A DNA stretch of 64,000 bases. It comes from Symsagittifera roscoffensis (Eukaryota > Xenacoelomorpha > Acoela > Convolutidae). A model generated the notes under the pieces. The model worked only from the letters and a program-made list of their open reading frames with translations, was not told the DNA's origin and searched no databases. The stretch lies in contig NC_087067.1 in assembly GCF_963678635.1 (NCBI RefSeq), forward strand, positions 7,921,716-7,985,715, read 5' to 3'. A program made the translations under genes and the position numbers. Positions 11,399 to 23,445 of the stretch are shown here, one piece after another (positions within the stretch are counted from its first letter, which is position 1; each line of letters begins with the position of its first letter).

Positions 11399-12147
11399 AC
11401 ATATTAGCCTACTTTGCTTTCTTGGCAATATGTTCTCGACAAAAGTATCTGAAATCAATGATGATCCCCAATTCTTTCTCGTTTTCTACATTGCTCAAGG
11501 TTTTTTTGCCACCCAAAATATAATTTTTTTCTGTCGTCTTCGTTCTTCCTGATTATGTTAAATTGTGGCATTTTGATAATTTAAACTTCATTTAACTTCA
11601 TGTTGACCACGCTGAAAGTCAACTCAGATCAATCTGTAATTTGTCTCCTTCGTCATCGGTTGTAATTGATCTATGAAGTTTAGCATCATCAGCGTAAAGA
11701 AACATATTTGTGGTGACTCCGTCTGTCATGAAGTTAACGTACAGTACAAACAGTAGTGGTCCTAGTACTGATCCTTGAAGGACTCCGCTGATGACAGGAA
11801 CCCCGTCGAGCGACTTTTCTCACTACTACTCGCTGTTTTTTGTTGAAAAAGAAGGCAGTTATCCAGTCCAGAGTTTAGCCTCTGATTCCATATCTGGAGA
11901 TGATGTAGTTTTCTAAAGGGGACACTATCAAAAGCTTTTTGGAAATCAATATAAATAACATCGACTACAATGCCTTTTTCTAGCTCTACTGAACAGTCAT
12001 CCAGTGCTCTTAGCAATTGAAGTGTTGTCGATTGAACGTATTCGGAATGGTTAATTTGGAAAGACGAAACAATTTTTAACTTTTTGAAGTGTGCGTGGAT
12101 GACATGTAACCTTTCATTTTTCGCGGACACTGAAACCGCGAAAATCA
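11399..12147 (-). mobile_element. LINE fragment 1 (RT palm, CR1/Jockey-like), 3' truncated
   Basis: Minus-strand translation gives non-LTR reverse transcriptase blocks: YIDFQKAFDSVP near 11940, then a GSVLGPLLFVLY block near 11760 and YADDAKLHRSITTDDE near 11690 with the catalytic ADD. Unlike the other copies, it ends at 11399, before the C-terminal part. Frameshifts are present. Its 5' edge is the TTTTCGCGG hairpin near 12117-12146. Confidence 0.85.
12117..12147. repeat. Hairpin at LINE 5' edge (also at about 21413 and 24811)
   Basis: TTTTCGCGG and CCGCGAAAA form a perfect 9-bp stem around a 10-base loop. The same hairpin is found at about 21413-21441 and 24811-24839, with changes only in the loop, always where the readable LINE begins. 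It is absent where the LINE 5' part was deleted (copies 2 and 3). Confidence 0.7.
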
Positions 12148-12252
12148 GAACATCTTTTTTCGCTAGTCGCAAGAAAAAAACGTTAAACAAGGCAGATAAC
12201 GAATTACAAGAACGAGCGTGAAGATCCGAAAGTGTTCCGGAGGGTAAGAATT

Positions 12253-13324
12253 TTAATATCTTGGCAAACTCATATGCTGATGATTATTCATCGGCCTTTT
12301 TGGCGGTGTCACAATCATTGTAGGAAAAATATCATTTCTCGTTTCACGATATTCATGAAAAAAATTAGATCTCGGTGACAGAGTCTGTTTATACGGTACA
12401 TCGCCCAATAACAGTCGATCAAATTTTGCTGCACTTGTAGTGATTGATGGGCATAATCTGGAGCTCGAACAAACTGTATTTCTAATGGATGTGTATTGCG
12501 ATACGTAGTTATGTGTATTATTGTTCGTAATCAAAGATGCAATTGTGATAGGGTTGATTATCAAGTTTGAGGGAAAACATTGTTTTTTTTATCTGGTTTC
12601 ATCGTTAAATCTTCTGGTTCTTGTATGAACCTATTCCGGATGAGAAATCCTCCTCGACATCTGCATTATAATATGACTCGTTTGACCGTCTTATTGACTG
12701 CGAAACTTCAGACATCATGTTAGCATTACAAACTTGCTTCATATTAACTGATCGCGGAACTTCAATGGGATTTATATTGCCAGAAACTGAAAAAAAATTA
12801 TTTCTGTTCTGATTGAATTGTGACGCAACTCGAAGGGAACTACATCGCGCCTCATGCAAGCTCAAAAGATATTCGAGTTGGTCGTTCTGTGACACTAGTG
12901 CAGCAATCTCAGTTTCTAATCCTTCGTTTTTCTGCTGCCAATCCACAGCTTGCTGTTCCAGCGTAACAGTCAAGTCCCCTCGTCTGTTTCGACATCGAGC
13001 AGCAGCTTGTTTATTTCTTTCACGTCTTAAATTTAAGCCTTCCCTCTCCTCGTTTGTCAGCTAAAATTTGTTCTAAGATCAGCGCATCAACTATAATATG
13101 GATTCAACCCATTGTTTTAATGTGACAAAAATTACAGCTGATTCCTCTATTTGACGATTCCTTGAATTTGCTAGAGGCTCTAAGTCAGCGGATGTAGTTT
13201 CAGTCAGAGATTCTAATGACGATATTGGATATGAGAAATCAACAGCCTCATCTGAAGACCCAAGAAAAGTATTGGTTTTTGCGCCATTCATTGAAAACAA
13301 GCTTGCCGAACACAATCAAAACAT
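12253..13324 (-). pseudogene. Fos-like bZIP pseudogene, copy a (bZIP exon intact)
   Basis: Fos proteins pair with Jun to form AP-1 and bind DNA through a bZIP domain. The first readable exon is 13136-13324, ending EESA at a GTAATT donor. A 75-bp intron follows (13061-13135, acceptor TTTTAG). The second exon (12605-13060) opens LTNEEREGLNLRRERNK and continues with the basic motif QAAARCRNRR and a five-heptad zipper ending DQLEYLLSLHEARC. The RRERNK..AAA.CRNRR pattern and the placement of LE..L..H match Fos better than ATF3. Breaks: the exon 1 frame begins ATG TTT TGA, and a frameshift after EEDFSSGIG disrupts the C-terminal part, whose remnants run to about 12253. It is closest to a working bZIP among the four copies. 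Confidence 0.85.
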
Positions 13325-14340
13325 CTGAAATAAACGAGGTTCTTAATTAAACACAATCATTGAAACCTGAAGAAAATTGGAATAAAAAATTGATACCCAA
13401 AACTTCTGCAACTATGTGCATCGCCAGAACACTTAACCCCAATTGATATATTAACCAGTTGATCTAAATGACCTTGAAAAATTATTTACAAAAACACTTG
13501 TGGACAAAATGTAACGCCAATTCAGGTACTTACCATCAATAGTTCTGTTTTCGAGGACCATTTTTGACAATATTGGCTAGCAAGTCATAACACTAAAATT
13601 TTTCGATGTGTTAAAAATTTTCGAAATGAGCCTTTTATGCTGTTTTGTCGCAGTAACTGATCAAAGAAGTTGAAATTTACTATCCAGAGAAATTCTAGAA
13701 AAATAGAGCCCTGAAATCGCGAGCAGGCTACGGAGTTAAACTTTTTTTGTTGCAAAAAAATATCTGCATGTTACCATCGCTGAAGTCAGCATTCTCTAAT
13801 GATCTCAAGTCAGGAGTGTGTATGAGTTGTAACTCATTCTTTTTTGGACAGCTTGTTCGGAAAATGATCACGAGAACTGAGAAACTGAAGAAAGCAGCCT
13901 CAGTGATAAGATTCCATCTTCAGCAATCCGAAAATGATGAATAAAAGGCTGGAGCTGTGCTGGGAAACTATTAAAAGGTCGTACAACCGTACAACTAAAT
14001 CAAATTTACGACATAGGGTGAAACTGTGTAATAAAAACATTTTACCATATACTCTAGCGCTGTTTTTAACAGCGTTTTTGTGTTTAAGTTATCTCAAGGC
14101 GTTATCTTGACGTCGGAATTGTTTTCTAGTATGGTGACGGGGAGGGATGTGGTGGTAGAACAACTACATTTTGAAAAAAAAATTGGAAAAGAGAAGCAGG
14201 ACACAAACACGCACGATGAGATTTGAAAAAAAGAAATGACAACAAATATTGGCAGAGAAGCAAGTTGGTTTTCATTCAAGAACATCTATGTCTATACAAA
14301 AACTGTGACTAGAAAAATTCCTTACAAATTGTGACATTCA
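13325..14340 (-). repeat. Conserved spacer between LINE and Fos-like copy a, with a possible upstream Fos exon
   Basis: This about 1-kb block is repeated at 15957-16985, 19080-20050 and 22430-23445. On the minus strand it holds a stretch (near 13770-13850) that reads NELQLIHTPDLRSLENADF and is followed by GATG-GTAACATG. In two other copies the same place has a GTAAAATG donor-like site. The amino-acid sequence is kept in three of the four copies, one with an internal stop. It may be an upstream exon of the Fos-like gene or just conserved non-coding DNA. Confidence 0.45.
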
Positions 14341-15295
14341 ATCAAAATGATGTGAAAGGTATGTCGTCAACGAAATTTTATTCGGAACAGTACAGTGGGA
14401 GGTTTTGCTGTTTCAGTGTTTTGCATGTACACAGGTAATTTCTGATCTAAAGGCTGCTCAGCCTCTGTCGATCAGCTCTTTCTCTGGGTGTCCAATTCGT
14501 CATTCGAGAAAGTGTGTAACAATCATGTCGTTTATGAAGTGTTTATCCAGCCTTGAAATTTTTGTGAACGCTAGAAATTACAAACTCTGGTAGTGAGTTG
14601 CAGTCGTTTTTGGCTGCGATAAGGAAGCAACTACTTCGAAAACAAGTTCGTGAGTTTCAGATTATCAATTTGAACGGATTTCCACGAGAATTTCTTTTGG
14701 CTATTGTAAACATTCCTTCGATGCTGTTACACCATGTACACAAATCAAGATTTTGTAAACGTTTTTCAAGTACCCCGAGGTAGGAAGCTTCAAAAGTTTC
14801 AATCATTCATAGTAAGCTTATTTGCATAAGCTTGTAATTATTCTGGTTGCCCATGGCTGAGCGTTTTCAATCGCTACTTCGTCTTCTTCAGGAATAGTTT
14901 CCACGACTGATTGGCGTACTCCAGATGCGGTCTCACCAAGGTTTTGTAGAGAGTCGCCATGTTTTCCTCCGTTCCATTCGAAAGTTTAAATTATAATTGA
15001 ATCCATACTATTAGCCTACTTTGCTTTTTTCGCAATATGTTCTCGAGAAAAATATCCGAAATCAATGATGACCCCCAGTTTTTTCTTCTTTTCTTCCTTG
15101 CTGAAGGTTTTTTGCCACTCAATTTATAAAATTTCTTTCTGTCATCTTCGTTCTTCCCGATTATGTTATTTGTGGCATTTTGATTAATTAAACTTCATTA
15201 AATTTCATTTGGACCACGCTGAAAGTCGATTCTGATCAATCTGCAGTTTGTCTTTTTCGTCATCGGTTGTAATTGTATATAAAATTTTGCATCAT
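14340..15295 (-). mobile_element. LINE fragment 2 (RT end and C-terminal part)
   Basis: On the minus strand it starts inside the RT at the DDE-GDKLQIDL-like segment (15295-15200) and runs through the C-terminal region. That region includes VRPHLEYANQSW near 14920 and a run of LKLLKLPTSGY type near 14790, as in CR1/Jockey LINEs. At 15295 the LINE joins the Fos-like copy b in one short frame (SDYDAKFYIQLQ), so part of both sequences was deleted at the junction. Confidence 0.85.
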
Positions 15296-15956
15296 AATCT
15301 GACTCGTTTGGCCGTCCTAATGACTGCGAAGCTTCAGACCTTTTGTTAGCATTAGAAACTTGTTTCATATTAACTGATCGCGCAACTTCATTGAGATTTC
15401 TATTGCCAGAAACTGAAAACAAATCATTTCTGTTCTGATTGAATTGTGACGCTACTCGAAGGGAACTTTATCGCGCCTCATGCATGCTCAAAAGATATTC
15501 GAGTTGGTCTTTCTGTGACACTAGTGCAGCAATCTCAGTTTCTAGGTCTTAGTTTTTCTGCTGCCAATCCGCAGCTTGCTGTTCCAGCGTAACATTCAAG
15601 TCCCGTCGTCTGTTTCGACACCGAGCAGCAGCTTGTTTGTTTCCTTCAAAGCTTAAAATTAAGCGTTCCCTCTCCTCGTCCGTCAGCTAAAATATGTATT
15701 AAAACCACTGCATCAACTATAATATGGGTTCAACCGATTATTTTAATGTAAAGAAACTTACAGCTGATTCCTCTATTCGACGATACCTTGAATTTGCAGT
15801 AGCTAGAAGCTCTAAATCAGCGGATCTAGTTTCAGTCAGAGATTCTGATGACGATATTGGAGATGAGAAATCAACAGCATCATCTGAAGACCCAAGTAAA
15901 GTATTGGTCTTCGCTCCATTCATTGGAACAAAGCTTGCCGAACACAACCAAAACAT
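15296..15956 (-). pseudogene. Fos-like bZIP pseudogene, copy b (upstream exon intact)
   Basis: Exon 15762-15956 is open from an ATG (MFWLCSASFVPMNGAKTN) to ARYR-type sequence ending RRIEESA. It is preceded by a TTATTTCAG acceptor and followed by a good GTAAGT donor, so the ATG may be internal or the true start. A 75-bp intron (15687-15761) leads to the bZIP exon starting at 15686. There the basic region is damaged (LILSFEGNKQAAARCRNRR), and TAA and TAG-type stops interrupt the zipper. The C-terminal part is lost at the LINE junction at 15295. Together with copy a it shows what an intact ancestor looked like, but neither copy is complete. Confidence 0.82.
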
Positions 15957-16985
15957 CTGAAATAAACGAGGTTCTTAATTATACACAATCAATGAAACCT
16001 GAAGAAAATTGGAATAAAAAATTGATACCCAAACATTCTACAACTTTGTGCACCGCCAGAATACTTAACACCAAGTGAGATATTAACCAATTGATCTTAA
16101 CGACGTTAAAAATTTATTTACAAAAACACTTGTGGACAAAATGTAACGCCAATTTAGGTACGTACCATCAAAAATTCTAATTTTGAGGATCATATTGGCT
16201 AGCAAGTCATAATACTAAAAATTTTCGATGTGTTAAAAACTTCGAAATAAGCCTTTTATGCTGTTTTGTCGCAGTAACTGATAACAAACGTTGAAATTTA
16301 CTATCAAGAGAAATTCTAGAAAAACAGAGCAAGGAATTCGCGAGCAGGCTCCGAAGTTAAACTTTATGTGGTAAAAAAAATATCTGCATTTTACCATCGC
16401 TGAAATCAGCATTCTCTAATGATCTCAAGTCAGGAGTGTTTATGAGTTATAACTCATTCTATTTTGGACAGCTTGTTCGGAAAATGATCACGAGAACTGA
16501 GAAACTGAAGAAAGCAGCCTCAGTGATAAGATTCCATCTTCAGCAATCCGAAAATGATGAATAAAAGGCTGGAGGTGTGCTGGGAAACTATTAAAAGGTC
16601 GTACAACTGAACCAAACTTACGACATAGGGTGAAACTGTCTAAGAAAACATTTTACCATTAACTTCTAGCCCTTTTTTTAACTGCGTTTTTGTGTTTAAG
16701 TTATCTCAAGACGTTATCTTGAAAACGTCGGATTTGTTTTCTAGTATGGTGACGGGGAGGGATGTGGTGGTAAAACAATTACATTTTGAAAAAAAAAATT
16801 GGAAAAAAGAAGCAGGACAGAAACACGCACAATGGGATTTGTAGTAAGGAAATAACAATAAATATTGGCACAGAAGCAAGTATCGTTTTCATTCAAGAAC
16901 ATCTATGTCTACACAAAAAATATGTGACTAGAAAAATTCCTTTGTGACAAATTGTGACATACAATCAAAATGCTGTGAAATTTTA
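15957..16985. repeat. Conserved LINE-Fos spacer, second copy
   Basis: Same content and order as 13325-14340, including the block at 16380-16470 on the minus strand that reads LINTPDLRSLENADF after an internal TAA. It also shares the GGTGACGGGGAGGGATGTGG block near 16746, present in three spacers. No complete gene is seen. Confidence 0.6.
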
Positions 16986-18050
16986 TTCGGAACAGTACAG
17001 TGGGAGGTTTTGCTGTTTCAGTGTTTTGCATGTATACAGGTAATTTCTGATCTAAAGCTTGCTCAGCCTCTGTCGAACAGCTCTTTCTCTGGAAGTCCAA
17101 TTCGTCAGTCGAGAAAATGTGTAACATTCATGTCGTTTTCCCAGTGTTTATCCAGCCTCGATTTGAAACAGCCTTGAAATTTATGTAAACGCTGGAAATT
17201 ACAGACTCTGGTAGTGAGTTGCAGTCGTTTATGGCTGCGATAAGGAAGCAGCTACTTTGTAAACAAGTTCGTGACTTTCTTGTTATCAGTTTGCACGGAT
17301 TTCCACGAGAATTTCTTAGGCTATTGTAAATATTCCTTCGGTTGCTGTTACATCATGAACACAAATCAAGATTTTGTATACATTATCTTCAGGACCCCGA
17401 GGAAGGAAGCTTCAAAAATTTCAATCATTCATAGTACGCTTATTTGCATAAGCTTGGAATTTATCTGGTTGCCCTTGGCTTCGTCTTTTTCAGGAATGGT
17501 TTCAACGACTGGTTGGCATATTCCAGATGCGGTATCACCCAGGTTTTGTAGAGAGTCGCCATGAGTTGCTCCGTTAAGTTCTAAAATTTTTCTTTACAAT
17601 TGAAACCAGACTATTATCTTTCGTTGCTTTTTTCGCAATATGTTCTCGAAAAAATTATCTGAAATCAATGATGACCCCAGTTCTTTCTCGTTTTCTACAT
17701 TGCTGAATGTTTTTTTTCCACCCAATTCATAATTTTTTTTTCTGTCGTCTTTGTTTTTCCTGATAATGTTAATTGTTGCATTTTGATTAATTAAACTTCA
17801 TTAAATTTCAATTGGACCATGCTGAAAGGCAATTCAGATCAATCTTCAGTTTGTCTCTTTCGTCATCGGTTGTAAGTGATATAAAAAATTTTGCAACATA
17901 AGCGTAAAAAAAACATGTTTGCGGTGAGTCCATCTGTCATGAAGTTGATGTACAGTACAAACAGCAGTGGTCCTAGTACCGATCCTTGAAGAACTCCGCT
18001 GATGACAGGATCCCAGTCGAGCGACTTTCCTCACTACTACTCGCTGTCAA
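16985..18050 (-). mobile_element. LINE fragment 3
   Basis: On the minus strand the RT segment LLFVLYINFMTDG-like and LQPMTKETN lie at 18030-17846, and the C-terminal segment around 17600-17020 matches that of the other copies (region of the LEYANQSW motif near 17520). Multiple stops and indels are present. The 5' part of the RT is missing compared with copies 4 and 5. Confidence 0.8.
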
Positions 18051-18059
18051 TCCAAAGGG

Positions 18060-19079
18060 GGGAGGTTTGCTGGGAATTTAATAAAAGGTCGTACAACTAA
18101 ATCAAATTTACGACATAGGGTGAAACTGTCTAATAACATTTAAGCGTTCCCTCGCCACGTCCGTCAGCTAAAATATGTATTACAACCAGAGTATCAATGA
18201 TAGTAAGTGCTCAAACGATTTTTAAAATGTGAAAAAACTTACAGCTGATTCCTCTATTCGACGATACTTTGAATTTGCAGTAGCTAGAAGCTTTAAATGC
18301 ATCAAAAATGCACTGGCGATGGGATTGATTATCAAATTTGCGGGAAAACGCTGCATTTTAATGTCTGGTTTCATTGATAAATCTTTTGGTTCTTGTTTAA
18401 GCCTTATTCCGTAGGAGAGATCCTCGTATAATCTGACTCGCTTGGCCGTCTTAATGACTGCAAAGTTAGCATTAGAAACTTGCTTCATATTAACTGATCG
18501 CGCAACTTCATTGAGATTTCTATTGCCAGAAACTGAAAACAAATCATTTCTGTTCTGATTGAATTGTGACGCTACTCGAAGGGAACTTTATTGCGCCTCA
18601 TGCATGCTCAAAAGATATTCGAGTTGGTCTTTCTGTGACACTAGTGCAGCAATCTCAGTTTCTAGGTCTTAGTTTTTCTGCTGCCAATCCGCAGCTTGCT
18701 GTTCCAGCGTAACATTCAAGTCCCGTCGTCTGTTTCGACACCGAGCAGCAGCTTGTTTGTTTCCTTCAAAGCTTAAAATTAAGCGTTCCCTCTCCTCGTC
18801 CGTCAGCTAAAATATGTATTAAAACCACTGCATCAACTATAATATGGGTTCAACCGATTATTTTAATGTAAAGAAACTTACAGCTGATTCCTCTATTCGA
18901 CGATACCTTGAACTTGCAGTAGCTAGAAGCTTTAAATCAGCTGATGTACTTTCAGTCAGAGACTTTGATGACCATATTGGAGATGAGAAATCAACAGCAT
19001 CATCTGAAGACCCAAGTAAAGTATTGGTCTTCTCTCAAATCATTGGAAACAAGCTTGCTAGGCACAATCGAAACATCTG
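18060..19079 (-). pseudogene. Fos-like bZIP pseudogene, copy c, internally rearranged
   Basis: The upstream exon is at about 18882-19076, with an early stop and the same GTAAGT donor. The bZIP exon starts at 18806 and carries the same TAA in the zipper as copy b, so b and c share a recent ancestor. After the C-terminal stretch (LKQEPKDLSMKPD, near 18380), the sequence jumps at about 18300 into a second piece of an upstream exon (ANSKYRRIEESA). That is followed by its intron and the first bases of another bZIP exon (to about 18140). Copy c is therefore two partial units fused by a deletion. Confidence 0.8.
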
Positions 19080-20050
19080 AAATAAAAGAGGTTCTTAATT
19101 ATACACACTCGTTGGAACCTGAAGAAAATTGGAATAAAAAATTGATACCCAAATGTTCAGCAACTATGTGCAACGCCAAAATACTTAGTCTCAATTGGTA
19201 TGTTAACCAATTGATCTAAATGACGTTAACAATTTATTTACAAAAACACTTGTGGACAAAATGTAACACCAATTCAAGTACTTACCATCAAAAAGTCTAA
19301 CTTCGAGGACGATTTTCGACAATATAAATGAAGCTTTTATGCAGTTTTGTCGCAGTAACTGAAAACACAAGTTGAAAACACACTATCCAGAAAAAATCTA
19401 GAAAAACAGAGACCAGAAATCGCGAGCAGGCTACGAAGTTAAACTTTTTTGTGGTAAAAAATATCTGCATTTTACCATCGCTGAAGTCAGCATTTTCTAA
19501 TGATCTCAAGTCAGGAGTGTTTATGAGTTGTAACTCATTCTATTTTGGACAGCTTGTTCGGAAAATGGTCACGAGAACTGAGAAACTGAAGAAAGCAGTC
19601 TCAGTGATATGGTTCCATCTTCAGCAATGCAAAAATGATGAGTAAAAGGATGGAGGTGTGCTGGGAAATTATTAAAAGGTCGTACAACTAATGCAAATTT
19701 ACGACATAGGGTGAAACTGTCTAATAAAAACATTTTACCATTAACTTCTAGCCCTTTTTTTAACTGCATTTTTGTGTTTAAGTTATCTCAAGACGTTATC
19801 TTGAAAACGTCGGATTTGTTTACTAGTATGGTGACGGGGAGGGATGTGGTGGTAGAACAATTACATTTTGAAAAAAAAATTGGAAAAAAGAAGCAGGACA
19901 GAAACACGCACAATGGGATTTGAAGTAAGGAAATGACAGTAAATATTGGCACAGAAGCAAGTATCGTTTTCATTCAAGAACATCTATGTCTACACAAAAA
20001 ATATGTGACTAGAAAAATTCCTTTGTGACAAATTGTGACATACAATCAAA
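19080..20050. repeat. Conserved LINE-Fos spacer, third copy
   Basis: Collinear with 13325-14340. The block at 19455-19540 keeps NELQLINTPDLRSLENADF open on the minus strand and ends in GATG-GTAAAATG. The GGGGAGGGATGTGG block lies near 19837. Confidence 0.6.
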
Positions 20051-21440
20051 ATGCTGTGAAATTTTATTCGGAACAGTACAGTGGGAGGTTTTGCTGTTTC
20101 AGTGTTTTGCATGTATACAGGTAATTTCTGATCTAAAGCTTGCTCAGCCTCTGTCGATCAGCTCTTTCTCTTGAAGTTCAATTTATCATTTGAGAAAGTG
20201 TGTAACAATCATGTCGTTTATGAAGTGTTTATCCAGCCTCAATTTGAAACAGCCTTGAAATTTTTGTGAACGCTAGAAATTACAAACTCTGGTAGTGAGT
20301 TGCAGTCGTTTTTGGCTGCGATAAGGAAGCAACTACTTCGAAAACAAGTTCGTGAGTTTCAGATTATCAATTTGAACGGATTCCCACGAGAATTTTTTTT
20401 GGCTATTGTAAACATTCCTTCGGTTGCTTTTACATCATGAACACAAATCAAGATTTTGTAAACATTTTCTTCAGTAGCCCGAGGTAGAAGGCTTCAAAAG
20501 TTTCAATCATTCATAGTAAGCTTATTTGCATAAGCTTGGAAAAAATCTGGTTGCCCTTGGTTGAGCATTTTCAATCGCTATTTCGTCTTTTTCAGGAATG
20601 GTTTCCACGACTTATTGGCATATTACAGATGCGGTATCACCAAGGTTTTGTAGAGAGTTGCCACGAGTTCCACCGTTAAGTTCGAAAACTTTTCGTTACA
20701 ATTGAAACCAGACTATTAGCCTACTTTGTTTTCTTCGCAAAATTTTCTCGAAAAAATAATCTGAAATTTTTGATGACTTCCAGTTTGTTGTCGTTTTCTA
20801 GATTGCTCAAAGTTTTTTGTCATCCAAAATATAAAATTTTTTCTGTCGTCTTCGTTCTTCTCGATAATGCTAATTTGTGTCATCTTGAATAATTAAACTT
20901 CAATAAATTTCATTTGGACCACAATGAAAGTTGATTCAGATTGATCTGCAGTTTATCTCTTTGGTCATCAGTTGCAATTGATATATTTAAATTTTTGCAT
21001 CATAAGCGTTAAAAAAAGATGTTTGTGGTGAGTCCATCTGTCATTAAGTTGACGAACAGTACATACAGTAGTGGTCCTAGTATTGATCCTTGAAGGACTC
21101 CGCTGATGACAAGAACCCAGTCGAGCAACTTTCGCTCACTACTACTCGTTGTTTTTTGTTAAACAAGCAGGCAGTTATCCAGTCCAGAGTTTAGCCTCTG
21201 ATTCCATATCTGGCGATAATGTTTTGTAGTTTTCTATGGGTGACACTATCATAAGCGTTTTGGAAATCAAAATAAAAAACATCATCCAGTCATCCAGTTC
21301 TGCTAGCAATTGAAGTGTTGTCGATTGAACAAATTCGGAAGCGTTAACTTTGAAAGACGAAACAATTTTTAAGTTTTTGAAGTGTGCGTGCATGACATGT
21401 AACCTTTTTAATTTTCGCGGGCACTGAAACCGCGAAAATC
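20050..21440 (-). mobile_element. LINE fragment 4
   Basis: Minus-strand RT pieces include FVQSTTLQLLAELDD near 21330 and the C-terminal region around 20640 (LEYANQSW area). The 5' edge again carries the TTTTCGCGG...CCGCGAAAA hairpin near 21413-21441. The frame is broken many times. Confidence 0.82.
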
Positions 21441-22345
21441 AGAACAATGTTTTTCGCTAGTCGTAGGAAAAAAACGTTAAACAAGGCAGATAACGAATTA
21501 GAAGAACGAGCGTGAAGGTCCGAAAGTGTTCCGGAAAGTAACGATTGTAATATCTTGGCGAACTCATATGCTGTTGATTATGCATCGGCCTTTTTGGCGG
21601 TATCACAATCATTGTAGGAGAAGGAGCATATCTCGTTTCACGATTGTCATGAGCTAAATTAGATCTCGGTGACAGAGTCTGTTTTTTACGGTACATCGCC
21701 CAATAACGGTCGATCAAATTTTGCTGCATTTGTAGTGATTGATGGGCATAAACTGGTGCTCGAACTAATTGTTTTTCCAATGGATGTATATTGCGACACG
21801 TAGTATTGTGCATTATTGATTTTCATCAAAAATACACTGATGATAGGATTGATTATCAAGTTTGCGGGAAAATGTTGCATTTTGTTATCTGGTTTCATCG
21901 ATAAATCTTCTGGTTCTTGTTTAAAACTTATTCCGTAGGAGAGATCCTCGTCGACGTCTGAATTATAATCTGACTCGCTTGGCCGTTTTAATGACTGCAA
22001 AGTTAGCATTATAAATTAGCTTCATACTGACTGATCGCAGATTTTCATTGAGATTTCTATTGACAAAAACTGAAAACAAATCATTTCTGTTCTGATGAAT
22101 TGTGACGCTACTCGACGGCAACTACGTCGCGCCTCATGCATGCTCGAAAGATATTCGAGTTGGTCATTCTGTGACACTAGTGCAGCAATCTCAGTTTCTA
22201 GGTCCTCGTTTTCCTACTGCCAATCCGCAGCTTGCTGTTCCAGCGTAACAATCAAGTCCCCTCGTCTGTTCCGACATCGAGCAGCAGCTTGTTGATTTTT
22301 TTTCACGTCATAAAATTAAGCGTTCCCTCTCCTCGTCCGTCAGCG
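21440..22345 (-). pseudogene. Fos-like bZIP pseudogene, copy d (longest C-terminal part)
   Basis: The bZIP exon begins at about 22344, but the acceptor is TTTTCG instead of TTTTAG. A TGA, a frameshift in the basic region and a TAG in the zipper disable it. The upstream exon is deleted: the intron is joined straight to the next acceptor near 22410. The C-terminal half is the best preserved of all copies: DEDLSYGISFKQEPEDLSMK near 21940, then a basic, Pro/Ser-rich stretch with KKQTLSPRSNLAHDNRETRY near 21660 and VIPPKRPMHNQQHMSSPRYY near 21600, interrupted by one frame change. No function beyond a Fos-type tail can be assigned. Confidence 0.8.
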
Positions 22346-22429
22346 AAAATATGTATTAAAACCAGTGCATCAACTATAATATGGGTTCAACCGATTATTT
22401 TAATGTAAAAAAACATCAAAACATCTGAA

Positions 22430-23445
22430 ATAACGAGGTTCTTAATTATACACAATCAATGAAACCTGAAGAAAATTGGAATAAAAAAACTGATACCCAA
22501 ACGTTCAGCAACTATGTGCGTCGCCAGAATTTAACTAATTGATCAATGAACCATTTGATCTAAATGACGTTAAAACATATATTCACAAAAAAACTTGTTG
22601 ACAAAATTAATTGATAAATCAGGTACTTACTATCAAAAATTCTAACTTCGAGGACCTATTTATGTCAGTAAGTCGTAATACCAAAAGTTTTCGATGTGTT
22701 CGCAATTTCGAACGGTGCCTTTTATGATGTTTTGTTGCAGTAACTGATATCACAACTTGAAATTTAGAGCAGCCGAATTTACTATCCAGAAAAATTCTAG
22801 AAAAACAGAGCCAAGAAATTGCGAGCAGGCTACGAAGTTAAACCTTGTGGTAAAAAATATCATCATTTTACTATCGCTGAAGTCAGCATTCTCTAATGAT
22901 CTCAAGTCAAGAGTGGTTTATGAATTGTAACTCATTCTATAATGGACAGCCTGTTCGGAAATTGATCACTAGAACTGACAATCTGAAAAAAGCAGCCTCA
23001 GTGATAGGGCTCCATCTTCAGCAACGCGGAAATGAGGAGTAAAAAGGTAGAGATTTGTTTGGAAATTATTTGAAGGTCGTACAACTAAATCAAATTTACG
23101 ACATAGGACGAAAATGTCTAATAAAAACTATTTACCATTTGTTGTAGTGCTGCTTTTAACGGCGTTTTTGTGTTCATGATATCTCAAGACCTCGTCTTGA
23201 AGACGTCGGATTTATTTTCTAGTATGGTGGAACGATAAAAATTTGGTAAAAAAATGGAAAAAAAAAGAAGCAGGAAAGAAACACGCTCGATGAGATTTCA
23301 AGTAAGGAAATGACAACAAAATTTTGTACAGCAGCAAGTTTGGCTTTCATTCAAAAACACCTATATCTTTACAAAAATGTGACCAGAAATATTTTTATCA
23401 AATTGTGACATTCGATCAAAATGATCTGTAAGGCATGTTGTTAAC
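22430..23445. repeat. Conserved LINE-Fos spacer, fourth and most diverged copy
   Basis: Collinear with the other spacers but more diverged. The exon-like block near 22870-22950 has a frameshift and stop, and the GGGGAGGGATGTGG block is missing. Confidence 0.55.
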
